From: Fidelibacterota bacterium
GTDB taxonomy: Bacteria > Fidelibacterota > Marinisomatia > SCGC-AAA003-L08 > TS1B11
Assembly: GCA_004124875.1 (NCBI GenBank)
Contig: SCKJ01000008.1
Location: 43,093 to 107,092 of the forward strand
Reading direction: 5' to 3'
Length of the DNA: 64,000 nt
Positions 62,468 to 64,000 of the stretch are shown one piece after another. The notes below the pieces were generated by a model. It did not search any database. It saw only the letters and a program-made list of their open reading frames with translations, and had not been told where the DNA came from. A program made the translations under genes and the position numbers. The first letter of the stretch is position 1; the number at the start of each line of letters is the position of its first letter.

Positions 62468-63786
62468 TTATTTTAGCAACACTATCTTGATGGACTTGGT
62501 GTACCCGGGGGCCACCAGCCGGGCGATGTAGATGCCGGAGGGCACTTCCCTGCCATCACTGCTGCGACCATCCCATGCCAGGCTGTGGTAGCCGGGCGAC
62601 ATCTGCCGGTCAGCAAGTGCGGCTATCTCTCGCCCCAAGAGATCATAGACGACCAACTTAATGGTACTGGCCTGGGGCAGATCAAAGCGCAAGATGGTGC
62701 TGGGGTTGAACGGATTGGGATAGTTTTGGGCTAGATTGAATGATTCCGGCAGGCCATTATTTTCAGGTGCGACGAATAGCGGACTGTAAGGCCACTCGAT
62801 ATCAGTGAAGTCCGTATTATGGCTAAAGTCTACGGCGGCGTAACCACCGGCATAGTGAATCCCAAGCCGCCAGGCATGGTCGGTCCCGGGCACATCGTAC
62901 TGTCCGTTCCCGTTAAAGTCGGCGTAGAAGTCTATGTTGTAGCTACCATCCAGCATTAGCCCTGGGACAGACACTGAAAAATCAGCTGCGTTGATGCTAT
63001 CGAGTCGCACGATTCCAATCTCTTCACCCGTAACAACTCCACCCCAAGTATATGTGTAGGACTCGACCCGCAACTCAAATAGCTGGTTCAGGTGGGGTGT
63101 CATATCGGTGAAATTCACGGTAAGGTAATCCCACATTACATCGGTGAAGCTGGTGTTATGTGCGAAATCCAGTACTGCGTAACCGCCGGCATACTCAATC
63201 CCAAGCCGCCAGGCATGGTCGGTCCCGGGCACATCGTACTGTCCGTTCCCGTTAAAGTCGGCGTAGAAGTCCACGTTATAGATGCCACCAAGCATCAGTC
63301 CCGGCAGGGAGACCGAGAAATTGGCGGTGGCGATAGAATCTAGCTGGATACGCCCCACCTCGGTGCTGTCGGACAGGTCAACAACCTTGAGCTCTAAAAG
63401 CTGCCCCGCATAGGGTGTCATGCCTGTAAGATTCACTGTGAGGTAGTCCCACAACACGTCCGTAAAGATGGTGTTGTGGGCGAAGTGCAAAGTAGTGTCC
63501 CCTGAGGCGTTGTCGACGGTCATTCGCCAGGCGTGGTCCATGCCGGGAGGATCATACCGCCCATTTCCGTTGAAGTCAGCATAGAAGTCGATGTTGTAGC
63601 TGCCCCCCAACGTAAGTCCCGGTACAGAGACGGAAAAATCGATTGGGAAAGAACCGACTAGAGGGATACTCTCGACCCGGATACGGCCCACCTCAGAACT
63701 GTCGGCGAGGTCCACCACCCGGAGCGCAAACAACTGCCCCCAATGGGGCGACATGCCGGAAAGATTTAGAGTGAACAGATAGGGCC
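62468..63786 (-). pseudogene. Repeat-rich sorting-domain protein, 5' end cut by an IS element
   Basis: The visible 430 or so residues hold three to four copies of a repeat of about 105 residues (LTVNLTGMTPYAGQLLEL, FSVSLPGLMLGGIYNVDFYA, DFNGNGQYDVPGTDHAWRL). Each contains a DFNGNGQYD loop resembling a calcium site. A complete sorting domain follows (NYPNPFNPSTILRFDL, GIYIARLVAPGYTKSIKIV). No signal peptide is present: going upstream, the homologous frame ends at about 63786, exactly where an IS3 terminal repeat begins. An internal ATG at 63754 gives a shorter frame, but the gene is almost certainly disrupted. Confidence 0.85.
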
Positions 63787-64000
63787 TGTATCCCGTCAGA
63801 ACAATTCGGGCAAAATTACCTGATTAATTAAGAGAGACTTCTGGTTATCTTTTATTATCAGAAGGAGTCTCCAATGAGCCCGATTTCAGATGTTGAAAAG
63901 CGTGTTAAGGAAATTCGCCGGAAGACCCGCAGGAAGTATTCAGCTGAAGATAAAATCCGTATTGTGCTGGAAGGCCTCCGTGGGGAGATGACCATCGCCG
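63787..64000 (+). mobile_element. IS3-family element, left end, running off the window
   Basis: It starts TGTATCCCGTCAGAACAATT, matching the inverted repeats of the solo right ends at 48140, 48946 and 59009. The OrfA gene begins 87 bp in. The adjoining coding repeat of the sorting-domain gene stops exactly here. Confidence 0.75.
63874..64000 (+). CDS. IS3-family transposase OrfA, partial
   Basis: The first 42 residues include KEIRRKTRRKYSAEDKIRIV then LEGLRGEMTIA, the helix-turn-helix entry of IS3 OrfA proteins. AGAAGGAG lies 8 bp before the ATG. OrfA binds the IS ends, and OrfB, normally made by frameshift, lies outside the window. The OrfB type that usually goes with this OrfA matches the remnants at 15.5 and 59.1 kb. 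Confidence 0.88.
   Translation, partial: MSPISDVEKRVKEIRRKTRRKYSAEDKIRIVLEGLRGEMTIA

Noticed and set aside
62468..63786. Regularly spaced repeats as a possible CRISPR array
   Set aside because: The repeats are about 340 bp apart and coding, part of a surface-protein gene.

Overview
The window looks like a chromosome segment of an uncultured Gram-negative bacterium of the FCB (Fibrobacteres-Chlorobi-Bacteroidetes) group, with Candidatus Marinimicrobia/KSB1-like relatives as the best guess. The evidence is two secreted proteins ending in NYPNPFNP-type C-terminal sorting domains (type IX-secretion style), a TonB-dependent receptor, Omp85-like barrels, many lipoproteins and SpoIIE/STAS partner switching. 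There is no rRNA, intact tRNA or CRISPR array. Gene density is normal but broken by several decayed stretches with IS3-family remnants and orphan gene ends.

Layout. 0-3.3 kb: a TolB/TPR regulator running off the left edge, two thioredoxin-fold proteins and an O-methyltransferase. 3.5-7.9 kb: a carbamoyltransferase - SxtJ-like - tiny DUF5989/SxtK-like - SGNH/TPR operon. 8-11.5 kb: a truncated symporter, a ferredoxin-NADP reductase-like flavoprotein, an HtrA-type protease and a MarR regulator with a 20-bp perfect palindrome at its start. 12-15 kb: a symmetric PspA - membrane - membrane - PspA operon. 15.5-19 kb: an IS3 remnant, a PhnP-like metallo-hydrolase, then an inositol-phosphate cytidylyltransferase/CDP-alcohol transferase fusion with HD and HspQ genes. 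19.4-23.5 kb: an iron uptake locus (FecA-like receptor, Fur, FTR1 permease) with matching Fur-box-like palindromes on both sides of the divergent region. 24-32.4 kb: a sorting-domain protein, IS3 debris, PrsW, a peptidase-propeller-barrel protein, and a striking protein made of about 53 hexapeptide repeats. 32.6-40.4 kb: a three-gene partner-switching module, an exported isoaspartyl methyltransferase, a membrane spermidine-synthase-like protein and a second TolB/TPR protein. 40.7-48 kb: a tandem-PDZ protein and a four-gene operon led by an HExxH peptidase - propeller - Omp85 fusion followed by a BamB-like lipoprotein. 48-53.8 kb: accessory DNA with repeated IS ends, orphan sorting tails, a VOC protein, a PadR pair, a broken cyclase and an alpha/beta hydrolase. 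53.8-58.9 kb: a four-gene operon that resembles a complete ether-lipid (alkylglycerol) pathway. 59-64 kb: IS remnant, a secreted protein next to a cupredoxin-dihaem cytochrome, a tRNA-Leu 3' fragment, and a repeat-rich sorting-domain gene whose 5' end appears to be cut by an IS3-family element running off the right edge.

The most unusual items are the hexapeptide-repeat protein (31138-32385), the ether-lipid operon (53778-58901), the peptidase/propeller/Omp85 operon (42225-47975), the paired PspA/membrane operon (12048-14917), and a family of composite repeats joining IS ends to orphan sorting-domain tails. All functional assignments are from motif recognition by eye; no searches were run.
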